Shown: in pieces, positions 51,516 to 60,442 of the stretch
Layout: each line of letters starts with the position of its first letter
Numbering within the stretch: the stretch's first letter is position 1
Assembly: GCF_004101785.1 (NCBI RefSeq)
Contig: NZ_CP035130.1
Coordinates: forward strand, 310,001-374,000
Direction of reading: 5' to 3'
Length of the DNA stretch: 64,000 nt
From: Gudongella oleilytica
GTDB taxonomy: Bacteria; Bacillota; Clostridia; Tissierellales; Tissierellaceae
The notes under the pieces: generated by a model
What the model saw: the letters and a program-made list of their open reading frames with translations, nothing else
What the model was told of the DNA's origin: nothing
The model's database searches: none
Position numbers and translations under genes: made by a program

Positions 51516-53333
51516 CTAATTTTGATTTTCTTCCCTCAGCTTATAGTTTACAGCCATCCCTGATCCCAACAGTATCCAGAATACCGGTGCTACTGAGACA
51601 ATGCTGTCATTTGTGAGGCCTGTAAATAAGTATACTATGACAGACATAAGGATTCCCAGTCCCGCTACATCAATGAAACCTGTATACTCCTTGCGGTTGA
51701 TAAACAGCTTAAATCCGTCAATTACATAAGCTCCTGTTAACACAAGAAAAGCGATTAACGATGTAACGCCTGTATTTATCGCTATTTGAAGGTATAGATT
51801 GTGAGGTTTATCTACAACTGTGTTTAAATTACTAAAACCCAGAAACTTTCCTACAAAATCGTTATTTGGGAAGTGCAATGCATAAGTATCAGGTCCATGC
51901 CCCCATAATATTGTGTCCTTAAGCATTGGTATGGACCTTGACCAGATATAACCTCTGTTAGAAGCCATTTGTTCTCTTCCCTCAAAACCAAAGCTTGGTG
52001 CCTTGATATCATCAAGGAATTCCCCTCTATAGCCAAGTACCTTGATTTTGGTATCATTATCCACAACAAATCTAATAACTCTACTTCCACGGTTTGTGGC
52101 AACTGTTGAATCGAGGATTACATATCGTTTTTCCATTGTTTTAAGAGTAAAGGTGTGTTTGTTATATGGTTCATCAGCTACCTTGTATACATTGTCTGCG
52201 AATGTTGTCTTCAACAAGTTGTTATTTTCGTCATAGAATTGAAAACCGCTTTCTTCTGCAGCTATTTTAAGGGAATAGTCCTTAAAGTGAATAGTTGCAG
52301 TATTATCTTCCAATACTATATCCTTGAAATCAGCCTCATGTACTGTTGTTAGAGAGTTCAAGCCGGCCTTCAAGATATTCGTGTAGTACCCGTCCCTGGC
52401 TGTATTCACACCGAAGAATACTAATGCTAATGCAACAATTATTCCCAAGAATGACTTCCATCGCGTACGTATCTGAGTCCTGAAAAATATAAGAGCTAAC
52501 AGTGCATAAACTGCAATACTGAACATCCCTGCTCTTGATCTTGATCCAAGAAGCATAAGGAATGAAGCTAAGCTTGTTAATATGAAGAATAGCTTGTACT
52601 TATCAGACTTTAGTAGAATAGCAAGTGTGCTATTTACAGCAAACACCAGACTCATGTAAACCCCTACATAGTTTATGTTGTACAGTGTACCATAAACGGT
52701 CCTTGAGCCTGCAAATGTAAAATTAAGTTCATCGGCGATATGTTCGTACCTTCCTGGGAGTATCAGCCTTTTTCCAAAGTCTGTCATAAAGAAGTCCTTA
52801 TCCATAAACTGGGTGAGTCCAAGTATTGTCATTAGAATTGATGAAATTCCTAGCGCAACCAGTATTGATTTTAGCTGTCTTTCGTTGTCGATAGTGTTAA
52901 ATGCCAGAAATGTCAAGGCAATATAAGCAGCCAAAACAAATAAGCCTTCATAGCGATCAACAAAGCCTGTGAGAGCAACACTCTTATACTCTGCAAAAAG
53001 GGTTGATAGCAATGCAAATACAAGATATGCTGCCATTAAATAATAGCTTTTAGTTTTTCTGATAAGTACGTTTTCGCTTAAAAATGCTCGGACTGCGTAA
53101 TAAATTGATCCTAAAAGGGTTATTATGAGCAGCCACTGCATTTTAAAATAAGAGAAAAAGTCAAAATTCTCTTTTCCATTGGTGAACAACAACATCACAT
53201 CGTCCACAGGAACTATCTTCAGGTAGACTATCAATGGAACTATCGAGATTACAAGGATTAAGGGCACTACCAAAGCCAAGTCATATTTTAACTTTTTTGA
53301 GGAAGATGATTTATTTTTCTTGCCCAACTCCAT
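51516..53333 (-). CDS. O-antigen ligase/polymerase-like membrane protein
   Basis: A 605-residue polytopic membrane protein with about eleven hydrophobic helices. Near the C-terminus is the Wzy/WaaL-type motif GHGPDTYALHFPNND ... DKPHNLYLQIAINTGV, within the region holding the conserved His of O-antigen ligases. A large extracytoplasmic loop (about 300-480) separates it from the N-terminal helices. Such proteins join or polymerise lipid-linked glycans outside the membrane. In this Firmicute it may transfer glycan to S-layer proteins or wall polymer. It starts at ATG 53333 with a GGAGGT ribosome-binding site on the minus strand. The neighbouring adhesin and S-layer genes and the CapD-like gene at 62472 support a surface glycan role. 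Confidence 0.8.
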   Translation of the reverse strand: MELGKKNKSSSSKKLKYDLALVVPLILVISIVPLIVYLKIVPVDDVMLLFTNGKENFDFFSYFKMQWLLIITLLGSIYYAVRAFLSENVLIRKTKSYYLMAAYLVFALLSTLFAEYKSVALTGFVDRYEGLFVLAAYIALTFLAFNTIDNERQLKSILVALGISSILMTILGLTQFMDKDFFMTDFGKRLILPGRYEHIADELNFTFAGSRTVYGTLYNINYVGVYMSLVFAVNSTLAILLKSDKYKLFFILTSLASFLMLLGSRSRAGMFSIAVYALLALIFFRTQIRTRWKSFLGIIVALALVFFGVNTARDGYYTNILKAGLNSLTTVHEADFKDIVLEDNTATIHFKDYSLKIAAEESGFQFYDENNNLLKTTFADNVYKVADEPYNKHTFTLKTMEKRYVILDSTVATNRGSRVIRFVVDNDTKIKVLGYRGEFLDDIKAPSFGFEGREQMASNRGYIWSRSIPMLKDTILWGHGPDTYALHFPNNDFVGKFLGFSNLNTVVDKPHNLYLQIAINTGVTSLIAFLVLTGAYVIDGFKLFINRKEYTGFIDVAGLGILMSVIVYLFTGLTNDSIVSVAPVFWILLGSGMAVNYKLREENQN

Positions 53334-53416
53334 ACCTCCAATCTTACTATTTACCAGATAATTATACCATATTATTGGTTGTGTAAAGTTATAATTCTTG
53401 AAACATCAAATTCTAT

Positions 53417-53450
53417 AAAAATGGAGAGACCGCAGAAGCAGTCTCTCCAT
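53417..53450 (-). terminator. Terminator of the Cna-B adhesin gene
   Basis: On the minus strand, ATGGAGAGAC pairs with GTCTCTCCAT around a 10-nt loop and is followed by TTTT. Confidence 0.85.
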
Positions 53451-53468
53451 AATTACTTTATTAAATCG

Positions 53469-55679
53469 CTAATCTTCTTTTTTCTTAAGCAACAATCCAA
53501 GCCCAAGAAGTGCTGCACCTATTCCGCCAAGTGTAGAAGAATCAAATGTGCCGGTCTTAGGAAGTGTTGCTAATGGTATTACTTCTTCAACAACCTCTAT
53601 AACTGGCTCAGGCTCAGGAGTAGGAGTTGCTTCAGGAATGGGTTCTACTACTGTTATTTCAAGAACCTCCGGTTCATTCTCCGGTTCATCCTCCGGTTCA
53701 TCCTCTTCTTCCTCGTCATCGTCATCATCATCCGGTGGGAGTGGTCTCTCTCTGTTCACAAATTCAACTTCCTCAGAGGAACCATCTTCAATCTCGACCA
53801 AAATGTTATTTGGAGAGATCAAATTGAAATCATCGTCAATATTTACCTCTCTGACTCTGTATTCTCCATCCTCAAGATTATTAAATACAAGAGTGCCATT
53901 GCCCAGGATCGATCCAGAATCTATTGTTATCCAGCCTTCTCCAAGCATTTGAAGTTCGAAGTAGAATCTTGTATTGTCGCTGGTCATTGTACTACCTAAC
54001 CTGTTTTGTACGATCTTAGCAACTTCAATTTCCCCAAGCTCAGCATCTGGAATTAATCTGTTCGTTACCTGAACGGTAACTATGTCATTTTCATTTGCTT
54101 CCTCAGGGAGTTCTATCTCAAGACCTTCACTAGGCAGAGATGATCTATAGCCTTCAGGAACATCTTCTGTAAGGGTATATATCCCTTCAGGTAGGTTTAT
54201 GAATTCGACGATACCTGAAGAGTTGGTTGATTGGGTTAAGTCTTGCATACCCTCAGCTGATAATGTGAATTCAATACCCGAAAGATCAGGATCATCCTCA
54301 CCAGTTATACTTTTCTCGACTCTTATTACACCTTTCCAATCATCAGGTATTGGTGTATTAGTAACTCTAACTATAGCATAGTTATCATTTTCTTCATCTG
54401 CATCATAAGGAAGATCTATAGTAAAACCATCAGGTATACTTGAAGTGTAACCCACGTAGTCATCTTCCTCCAGGAGGTATTCTCCTTCTGCAAGTCCTGT
54501 AAATTCTGCTTCGCCATATTCATCAGTTGATGCAGTCTCTTCATAATCGTTAGGTCCTGAAAGTGTGAACTCGAAGCCTTCAAGCAATTCATTAGGTGCC
54601 TGTACCCCTGGGATTGATTTGATTACTCGGATATTTCCTTCCCAGGGATCTCCAACCTTATTGATAAGCCAGATTTCGATTTCATTCTCGCTGTCTATTG
54701 TCACCTCATTGCTTATCACATCATGATTCTGATTTCCTGAATTCGCAAAATAGTAGTCGCTGAACTCAAGTTCAGGATGGTATGCATCAATTTCCTCCAA
54801 AGTATAGATTCCAAATGGCAAGTCCTCAAACACTACATGATCAGCAGGGTTTTTAATTGTAAGCTCTCTAACTTCACTGTCTTCGCCCTGTGGGCTTGTC
54901 AGTCTGACTTTAAACTCTCCATCGCCAAGATTTGCATCAACGCTGCCGCTAATTCTCATGATCCCTTTGTGGACCTTCAAACTTCCAAATTCCTCCTCCT
55001 CATCATCAATTAAGGAATTTTTAACGCTAATTTCTAAATAATTTTGGTTATCAGCAGCATCTGGAAGCTCGATTGTAATACCATTACCAAGGCTGCTGGT
55101 ATAACCTTGAGGAACATTTTCTGTTAAAGTATAGGTCCCAGCAGGTACCTTCTCGAATACAGCTTCACCGTCGCTGTTTGTTGATTCATCAACTAAGAAA
55201 CCTTGGCCATCACTTAATGTAAACGAGACCCCATAAAGTGGATGATCATCACCTTCTTCAAATGATTTTATTATCTTAATAGTGCCTTCCCAAGGCTCCT
55301 CATCCGTCATAGTGTAAAAGGATATATTGGAAATATCAGGGTTTCCACCAGGATTACTTAAACCTAAATTATCTAATTCTCCCCTGTAAACACCATTAAA
55401 ATATACGGTGTCATTGTCGGTAGCCCCTTTAATTACAACTGCATATATGGGTGTTTCACTTTTAAAGCTTACGCTGATTGCACTACCCGTTACAGTTACA
55501 CCGTTGGAGTTTCCCTCTGCTTCCCAGTCGTTTCCTTTCCATTCAAACTTAACAAGGAACTCATAAGGGTCTCCAAGCTCAAGATTACCGCCACCTGCTG
55601 CAGCTAAAGATACATGCATGCTTAATATCATTGATAAAGCTACAAGGATGGTCAGAAATTTTCTTATGCCTAGTTTCAT
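53469..55679 (-). CDS. Cna-B/SpaA-type LPKTG adhesin
   Basis: A 736-residue wall-anchored protein. A signal peptide (MKLGIRKFLTILVALSMILS) is followed by an N-terminal domain of about 110 residues, then about five Cna-B/prealbumin-like domains, each beginning near I-[KR]-[VI]-x-K and ending in YTLTE/YLLEE (for example GTIKIIKSFEEGDDHPLYGV, GVIRVEKSITGEDDPDLSGI). An acidic DDDDDDEEEE linker and the sorting signal LPKTGTFDSSTLGGIG follow. Such domains often carry isopeptide bonds and build pilus-like or stalk adhesins. I choose the ATG at 55679 (GAAAGGAGAGAAAG upstream). A c-di-GMP-I riboswitch with terminator precedes it, so surface adhesion is tied to second-messenger level. Confidence 0.92.
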   Translation of the reverse strand: MKLGIRKFLTILVALSMILSMHVSLAAAGGGNLELGDPYEFLVKFEWKGNDWEAEGNSNGVTVTGSAISVSFKSETPIYAVVIKGATDNDTVYFNGVYRGELDNLGLSNPGGNPDISNISFYTMTDEEPWEGTIKIIKSFEEGDDHPLYGVSFTLSDGQGFLVDESTNSDGEAVFEKVPAGTYTLTENVPQGYTSSLGNGITIELPDAADNQNYLEISVKNSLIDDEEEEFGSLKVHKGIMRISGSVDANLGDGEFKVRLTSPQGEDSEVRELTIKNPADHVVFEDLPFGIYTLEEIDAYHPELEFSDYYFANSGNQNHDVISNEVTIDSENEIEIWLINKVGDPWEGNIRVIKSIPGVQAPNELLEGFEFTLSGPNDYEETASTDEYGEAEFTGLAEGEYLLEEDDYVGYTSSIPDGFTIDLPYDADEENDNYAIVRVTNTPIPDDWKGVIRVEKSITGEDDPDLSGIEFTLSAEGMQDLTQSTNSSGIVEFINLPEGIYTLTEDVPEGYRSSLPSEGLEIELPEEANENDIVTVQVTNRLIPDAELGEIEVAKIVQNRLGSTMTSDNTRFYFELQMLGEGWITIDSGSILGNGTLVFNNLEDGEYRVREVNIDDDFNLISPNNILVEIEDGSSEEVEFVNRERPLPPDDDDDDEEEEDEPEDEPENEPEVLEITVVEPIPEATPTPEPEPVIEVVEEVIPLATLPKTGTFDSSTLGGIGAALLGLGLLLKKKED

Positions 55680-55761
55680 GACTTTCTCTCCTTTCATTTT
55701 CATTTTTTAGTTTTGCAAATCATAAACAGTACACATTCATATACACCAACCCCTTAAATAC

Positions 55762-55990
55762 AAAAAGCTGCTATCATACATAGCAGCTTGAAGGCGTAAC
55801 AAAGAAAAAGCACGCCTCACTCTTATATTGCCTTGTTTTATTAAGTTTTGTTAGATAGTACAATTATATTTAAACAGGCGTAAGGCTGCTATGTAATAAA
55901 CACAGCAGCCGCACGATCATTGCCTTAAGGCTTTAGATTCTGGCTTTGCGCCCCAGGCTTTCGCTTGGTTCGCCCTTTATGTGTCCCTTG
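55762..55990 (-). promoter_or_regulatory. c-di-GMP-I (GEMM) riboswitch with terminator platform
   Basis: Read on the minus strand, the aptamer (about 55985-55904) has AGGGCGAACC, a GAAA-capped stem (ACCAAGC-GAAA-GCCTGGG), the hallmark GGGGCGCAAAGCC, a TCTAAAG...ATGAT tetraloop-receptor arm and a closing GGCTGCT. GGCTGCT can instead pair with AGCAGCC (55890-55884) in a competing hairpin. Further down are AGGCGT/ACGCCT and a terminator, GCTGCTAT-GTATG-ATAGCAGC with TTTTT (55787-55762). The near-identical strands allow mutually exclusive folds. It controls the adhesin gene 83 bp downstream. Whether ligand turns it on or off is not clear from sequence. Confidence 0.75.
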
Positions 55991-56129
55991 TTCCTTATTT
56001 ATACCACAGTAATAAATGGTTAAACAGCTTATCAAAAATGACATATTTCAATTATTTGTATGGTAATTGCTCTTTATTAGGGTATACAAAGAGTGTTAGA
56101 AATAATGATCAAAAAAAGGAGGAGAGCTA

Positions 56130-57863
56130 ATGTTACGAAACAAAAGAGTAATAAGCTTTGCATTGTCATTTGTGTTATTGTTAGGACTTGTGCTGATTCC
56201 TGATCAGTTTGCATTTGCAGAGGAGGTGCAGACCCTTACGATAGTTCATGTGAATGACGTTCATGGCAGAGTAGAGGAAAATGCTGGCAGCAAGGAGCTT
56301 GGCTTTGCTAAGCTAAAGACCAAGGTAGATCTTCTTAAGGAAGAGGATCCAAATCTTCTGTTTCTAAATGCAGGAGATGCACTTCATGGTACTACAATCG
56401 TCAATCTGACAAGTGGTGAGCAGATGGTGGAGATCATGAACGCAATGGGCTTTGATGCAATGACTCCAGGTAACCATGATTTCAATTATGGTTACGAGCA
56501 ATTGATGAAACTTAAGGGAATGGCAGAATTTCCAATTCTTGGCGCAAATATAGTCCATGAGGATAGTGGGGATTCAGATTTTGATCCTTACGTGATCTAT
56601 ACAATGGACAATGGATTAAAGGTTGGTATTTTTGGATTAGGGACCGATGAAACCAAATACAAGTCAAACCCTAAAAATACAGAAGGAATAGAATTCCTGG
56701 ATGTTGTTGAAACCGGGAAGGAAATGGTGGATGAACTTGAGGATAAAGCTGATATCATTATAGCGCTAGTCCACCTTGGAGACGATGCTTCCTCTGTTAA
56801 TACATCAGTAAAGCTTGCCAACGAAGTTGAGGGCATAGACCTTATAGTTGATGGTCACAGCCATACTCTTCTTCCTGAAGGGAATTTGGTTAATGGTACT
56901 CTGATAGTACAGGCAGAGTCATACACCAAGAATATTGGTATTGTAAAAATGGAAATAACTGATGGTGAGCTGACCAAAGCTACTGCCAGCTTGATGCCTT
57001 ACGAAGAAGCTGCAACACTTGAAGCGGATGAGGAAATAGTCTCGATGATAGCAGAGACTAAAGCCGTAAACGACCCAATCGTAAGTGTTGTTGTAGGAAA
57101 GACACTTGTGGAGCTTGATGGTGTAAGAGAGCATGTAAGAGCTGGTGAAACAAACCTTGGAAATCTTATTACAGATGCCATGAGAATCTCTACCGGAGCA
57201 GATGTAGCTTTTACAAACGGCGGTGGTATAAGAGCATCCATTGATGCGGGTGATATAACCGTTAATGAAGTATTGACATCCTTCCCATTCACAAATACTC
57301 TGGCAGTAATAGATGTAACTGGTGCCGAGTTAAAGGCAGCAATTGAGCACGGCGTCAAGGATTTTCCTGCTCCTGCCGGACAATTCCCGCATGTAAGTGG
57401 AATGAAGTATACCTTTGATGCAGGCAAGCCTGCAGGGGAAAGAGTTACTGAGGTAATGATAGGTGATGAAGCCCTTGATCCTGCAAAGACCTACAAGGTT
57501 GTGACAAATGACTTCATGGCTGTAGGCGGTGATGGTTATACAATGTTTGCTAATAAGCCATTTGTTGGTGAAGGCGGATTACTGTCTGATGTACTAATGG
57601 AATACATTGAAGCTAATCCGGAAATCAACCCAGCTGTTGAAGGTAGGATCACAGCTATACCTGCTCCTCCAGCACCAGCACCAGAGCCAGAACCAGCACC
57701 CACACCTGCTCCAAAACACATCGAGTATATTGTAAAACCAGGAGACTGGTTGTCGAAGATCGGTATAAAATATGGTGTGGACTGGAAGGTCCTTGCTGAG
57801 CATAATAACCTGAAGAACCCTGACTTGATATTCCCTAACCAAGTCATAATGATACCACAATAG
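56130..57863 (+). CDS. Secreted 5'-nucleotidase/UshA-like phosphoesterase with LysM
   Basis: A 577-residue exported enzyme. A signal peptide (MLRNKRVISFALSFVLLLGLVLI) is followed by a calcineurin-like metallophosphatase domain with the dinuclear-site motifs VHVNDVHGRV, GDALHGT, GNHDFNYG and GHSHT. A 5'-nucleotidase C-terminal domain follows (TNGGGIRASIDAGDITVNEVLTSFPFTN, then ..AVGGDGYTMF). A proline-rich spacer leads to a C-terminal LysM domain (YIVKPGDWLSKIGIKYGVDWKVLAEHNNL) that binds peptidoglycan. It hydrolyses extracellular nucleotides or related esters to salvage nucleosides and phosphate. It has its own strong ribosome-binding site and terminator. Confidence 0.94.
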   Translation: MLRNKRVISFALSFVLLLGLVLIPDQFAFAEEVQTLTIVHVNDVHGRVEENAGSKELGFAKLKTKVDLLKEEDPNLLFLNAGDALHGTTIVNLTSGEQMVEIMNAMGFDAMTPGNHDFNYGYEQLMKLKGMAEFPILGANIVHEDSGDSDFDPYVIYTMDNGLKVGIFGLGTDETKYKSNPKNTEGIEFLDVVETGKEMVDELEDKADIIIALVHLGDDASSVNTSVKLANEVEGIDLIVDGHSHTLLPEGNLVNGTLIVQAESYTKNIGIVKMEITDGELTKATASLMPYEEAATLEADEEIVSMIAETKAVNDPIVSVVVGKTLVELDGVREHVRAGETNLGNLITDAMRISTGADVAFTNGGGIRASIDAGDITVNEVLTSFPFTNTLAVIDVTGAELKAAIEHGVKDFPAPAGQFPHVSGMKYTFDAGKPAGERVTEVMIGDEALDPAKTYKVVTNDFMAVGGDGYTMFANKPFVGEGGLLSDVLMEYIEANPEINPAVEGRITAIPAPPAPAPEPEPAPTPAPKHIEYIVKPGDWLSKIGIKYGVDWKVLAEHNNLKNPDLIFPNQVIMIPQ

Positions 57864-57875
57864 GATGTCTGATGT

Positions 57876-57906
57876 GCCCCTTCAAAAAATGAGGGGGCTT
57901 TTTTAT
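57876..57906 (+). terminator. Terminator after the nucleotidase gene
   Basis: GCCCC-TTC pairs with GAGGGGGC around AAAAAAT, followed by TTTTTTA. Confidence 0.8.
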
Positions 57907-57967
57907 TTTTTGGATAGTAAAATCACACTCCTTTTCCTATTTAACAAGTATGAAGGGAGGTGAGATG

Positions 57968-58189
57968 ATGGCAACAGCAGCGAATATTTCTAAGAAATCC
58001 CTGAAGCTTGAGCTGGATGGAGGAATCGTTGACGGTAAGCAAAAAGTAGCTTCCAAGCTATTTACTAACGTCAAGACAGACGCAACTGACGAGAATCTTC
58101 ATATCAGTGGTCAGGCGATCGCAGGGCTTCAGGAGAAGGGCCTTCTTAAGGTCAAGAAGGTAGAAGAGTACGAATTCTCAGAGGTGTAA
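57968..58189 (+). CDS. DUF1659 family protein
   Basis: A 73-residue protein of the DUF1659 family (MATAANISKKSLKLELDGGIVDGKQKV ... LHISGQAIAGLQEKGLLKVKKVEEYE), small Firmicute proteins that occur with DUF2922 and YvrJ genes, as here. The function is unknown. I choose ATG 57968 seven nt after GGGAGG; ATG 57965 in frame is possible. A short gap separates it from the DUF2922 gene. Confidence 0.88.
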   Translation: MATAANISKKSLKLELDGGIVDGKQKVASKLFTNVKTDATDENLHISGQAIAGLQEKGLLKVKKVEEYEFSEV

Positions 58190-58223
58190 TTTAGTGATGT
58201 ATTTTTCTTAAGGGGGTGAAATA

Positions 58224-58442
58224 ATGGATAAAACTAAGCTTGAAATGGACTTTCTGGATGCATTGAATAAGAATTACAGGATGAGTATCGATGCTCCCAG
58301 GGCTGATCTAACTGCAACTGAGGTATCGGATGCAATGGATGTCATAGTTAGTGCAGGCGTCTTCAAGTCCACCAATGGTGACCTTGTCGGAGCAGTTGGA
58401 GCAAGGGTAGTGACAACTACTGTGAGTGAAATGGAAATTTAA
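58224..58442 (+). CDS. DUF2922 family protein
   Basis: A 72-residue protein of the DUF2922 family (LEMDFLDALNKNYRMSIDAPRADLTATEVSDAMDVIVSAGVF ... GARVVTTTVSEMEI). It starts at ATG 58224 behind AAGGGGGTGAAATA. It is the middle member of a DUF1659-DUF2922-YvrJ trio. The function is unknown. A long hairpin begins 15 nt after its stop. Confidence 0.9.
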   Translation: MDKTKLEMDFLDALNKNYRMSIDAPRADLTATEVSDAMDVIVSAGVFKSTNGDLVGAVGARVVTTTVSEMEI

Positions 58443-58456
58443 GTAAGTGTTATTAA

Positions 58457-58530
58457 TGGAGGTTGGATCATTTTATCGGACCGCTCGCGGCTGCTTGGCC
58501 AGGTTATGTCCTCAAAATGACCAACCTCCA
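58457..58530 (+). other. 74-nt long-stem hairpin between DUF2922 and YvrJ genes
   Basis: TGGAGGTTGG-A-TCATTTT (58457-58474) pairs with AAAATGA-CCAACCTCCA (58514-58530) with one bulged A; GGAC/GTCC continues inside, and the loop region contains GCGGCT and GGCCAG. No T run follows. The strong stem contains a GGAGG. It may be a regulatory or stable RNA; the function is unknown. Confidence 0.7.
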
Positions 58531-58593
58531 ATCAGCTTAACTTAACACTTAATCTAGTAGAGATTTAGTCATAAGTGTATCGAAAGATTTTTA

Positions 58594-58632
58594 TTGTCAA
58601 TTGTCAATCGTCAATTGTCAATTGTCAATTGA
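58594..58632. repeat. GTCAATT heptamer tract
   Basis: Five tandem 7-bp units (TTGTCAATTGTCAATCGTCA...). It is another variant of the window's 7-bp intergenic repeats and lies just upstream of the YvrJ gene. Confidence 0.85.
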
Positions 58633-58651
58633 ATAGTCGGGGTGATTTATC

Positions 58652-58789
58652 GTGGAAGAAATATATTCCAGCGTCGCCAATCTTGGTTTTCCGATCGTAA
58701 TTTCAGTCTATCTTCTGGTGAGGATAGAAGGAAAGCTGGATCAGCTTACTAAGAGTATAAATGAGCTGGCGCAGGCAATAGCTAAATAA
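58652..58789 (+). CDS. YvrJ family small membrane protein
   Basis: A 45-residue protein, too short for most ORF searches: (M)EEIYSSVANLGFPIVISVYLLVRIEGKLDQLTKSINELAQAIAK. It has a short membrane helix followed by an amphipathic helix with the R-x-E-x-K-[LM]-D pattern of the YvrJ family. The start is GTG 58652 with GGGGTGATTT upstream. It forms a conserved trio with the DUF1659 and DUF2922 genes. The family is phage-holin-like in form; its function is unknown. Confidence 0.8.
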   Translation: MEEIYSSVANLGFPIVISVYLLVRIEGKLDQLTKSINELAQAIAK

Positions 58790-58793
58790 AGTT

Positions 58794-58823
58794 AAGGGCT
58801 TGATCATTTTGATCAGGCCCTTT
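58794..58823. terminator. Bidirectional terminator between yvrJ-like and SLH genes
   Basis: AAGGGC-TTGATC pairs with GATCA-GGCCCTTT around ATTTT. It is located between convergent genes. Confidence 0.8.
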
Positions 58824-58825
58824 CT

Positions 58826-60442
58826 CTAAATGTCATCATCAGTTTCGATCGCCTCAGCAGATAATACAAGATTTCCTTCCAAGTCCCTTATATATTGGGG
58901 TTCATCAACGATTTTTATTGAGTAATATGAGGCCCTTGCATCGGTTTTAAGGGATATTTGCATAGTTGACGGATCAGTAGATTTAAGCGCTGTTGAATAT
59001 TCGTCTTTACCTAAGACTACACTATCGGACAATCTTGTAATAACAAGATCTCTTCGGTAAAGGCCCGCTCCATCCTTTTCAAGAGGTTCGCTGAAGTTTA
59101 TCTCAATGTACCCTCTTCTCACATCCGCTTCATCACTCATAAGCGCGGGAGGGACCATGTCAATCAGCTGCAGCTTCATTCCCTCAACAGGAGATCCAAG
59201 TGCTGTCATTATTTTATTATCCTTTGCAATTTCAATATATCCATCCTCTATAAATGTTTCATCAGAATCGTCAAGCCTTAATGTTATTATATTGGTTCCA
59301 TCAATTACAACACGCTCCACACTCCTGCCAGGTACTGAGAAGTCTTCTGTATTTGCAGCAGCTATTGGTACGTTGAACCTTATCTTAATATTCCTAATAT
59401 CAGTTAATGCGGCTTTTTTACCGGGGTAAGCCTTATCGTAATCGACAGCCTTTCCAAGACCGGCTGAAATATCATCAAACTCTACCTTGATTATTGACGG
59501 ATCAGTTCTGTTTCCTTCTGTATCCATCAAACCTATTGCCTTAAGTGCCATAACGCTGTCGTCAAGTCCAACTATTGTATATACTCCATCTATTGTTTGT
59601 GGCAGGGTTATGGTCAGTGTCATTTTATCCTTACCCAACATCAGAGTTGTCCCTTCAGGAAGAGGAAGCTCCTTACCCTTTTGAGTTATGGTATAGTTAG
59701 TCTTATTGGTGATCAAGCTTTCATTCATTTCCTTGTTGAAAGTCAGCATAATTGTATTTATGTATCCAAAGCTTCCCTGAAGTGATGGCAGGATTATTTT
59801 ATCTTCAGGCTCTGTAGCCGTAGTATCTGTAGTATCCTCTGTTTCAGGTGCAGAAACAACTCTAAGCTTGACGGCCAAAGGGGATGTTTCACCCTTTGGT
59901 ATCAAGCTTAGTGCATTTACAAGCATAGCTGCAACCTGACCTCGGTTTAGTTTAGCATCTGAGTTAAAGTTCAAACCCTTCATAAGGCCTATTTCTACCG
60001 AAAAGGCGGGGACATTATACCAATCCTTAGCTTCCTCGGTATAACCAAGAGCTCTCAACAGTACTGTCTGAAACTGCTGGGTAGTTACAGTCTGACCAAT
60101 TCCAAAGGTTGAAGCTGTCATACCCTGGATCAGTCCCTGATCCTTTGCCCAGATGATAAAGGGAATATAATATTTGTTCTCAGGCCTGAGATCTGTGAAA
60201 GTATTTGTGGATAGATACCCTTCAGCTTCGCTTTCCTTTCCATAGAGCCTGGAGATAAGAACGACCATCTGCTCTCGGGTCAGGTTGCTTTCAAGCATGA
60301 GGTCTCCGTCGGTGCCACCCTTTAACACACCGATATCTTTAAGGAATTCACCCTCTTTTGTATACGGGCTTGCTGCAGCTGCATCCATCGTCATCCCAAA
60401 TAGCATAATTATTGCTAAAGTCAAGGATAAGAGTCGCTTCAT
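58826..60442 (-). CDS. SLH-domain protein with Ig-like C-terminal region
   Basis: A 538-residue secreted protein with a signal peptide (MKRLLSLTLAIIMLFGMTMDAAA), three SLH modules over about residues 25-190 (LESNLTREQMVVLISRLYG, FTDLRPENKYYIPFIIWAKDQGLIQG, LNRGQVAAMLVNALSL), a Thr-rich linker and a C-terminal part with bacterial Ig-like segments (VSAPETED..., GSFGYINTIMLTFNKEMNESLI, RRGYIEINFSEPLEKDG). Ig-like domains of this kind are typical of surface proteins bound by SLH to the wall. It is transcribed divergently from the SLH gene at 60727, with about 285 bp between the starts. Confidence 0.87.
   Translation of the reverse strand: MKRLLSLTLAIIMLFGMTMDAAAASPYTKEGEFLKDIGVLKGGTDGDLMLESNLTREQMVVLISRLYGKESEAEGYLSTNTFTDLRPENKYYIPFIIWAKDQGLIQGMTASTFGIGQTVTTQQFQTVLLRALGYTEEAKDWYNVPAFSVEIGLMKGLNFNSDAKLNRGQVAAMLVNALSLIPKGETSPLAVKLRVVSAPETEDTTDTTATEPEDKIILPSLQGSFGYINTIMLTFNKEMNESLITNKTNYTITQKGKELPLPEGTTLMLGKDKMTLTITLPQTIDGVYTIVGLDDSVMALKAIGLMDTEGNRTDPSIIKVEFDDISAGLGKAVDYDKAYPGKKAALTDIRNIKIRFNVPIAAANTEDFSVPGRSVERVVIDGTNIITLRLDDSDETFIEDGYIEIAKDNKIMTALGSPVEGMKLQLIDMVPPALMSDEADVRRGYIEINFSEPLEKDGAGLYRRDLVITRLSDSVVLGKDEYSTALKSTDPSTMQISLKTDARASYYSIKIVDEPQYIRDLEGNLVLSAEAIETDDDI

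Noticed and set aside
53548-53952. A 134-codon Ser-rich plus-strand ORF opposite the Cna-B adhesin
   Set aside because: It is the antisense of the acidic linker and sorting-signal region of the minus-strand gene, with no ribosome-binding site.
58463-58540. A 25-codon ORF starting TTG inside the long hairpin
   Set aside because: GGAGG directly abuts the TTG, leaving no spacing for initiation, and the sequence is better explained by its perfect stem.
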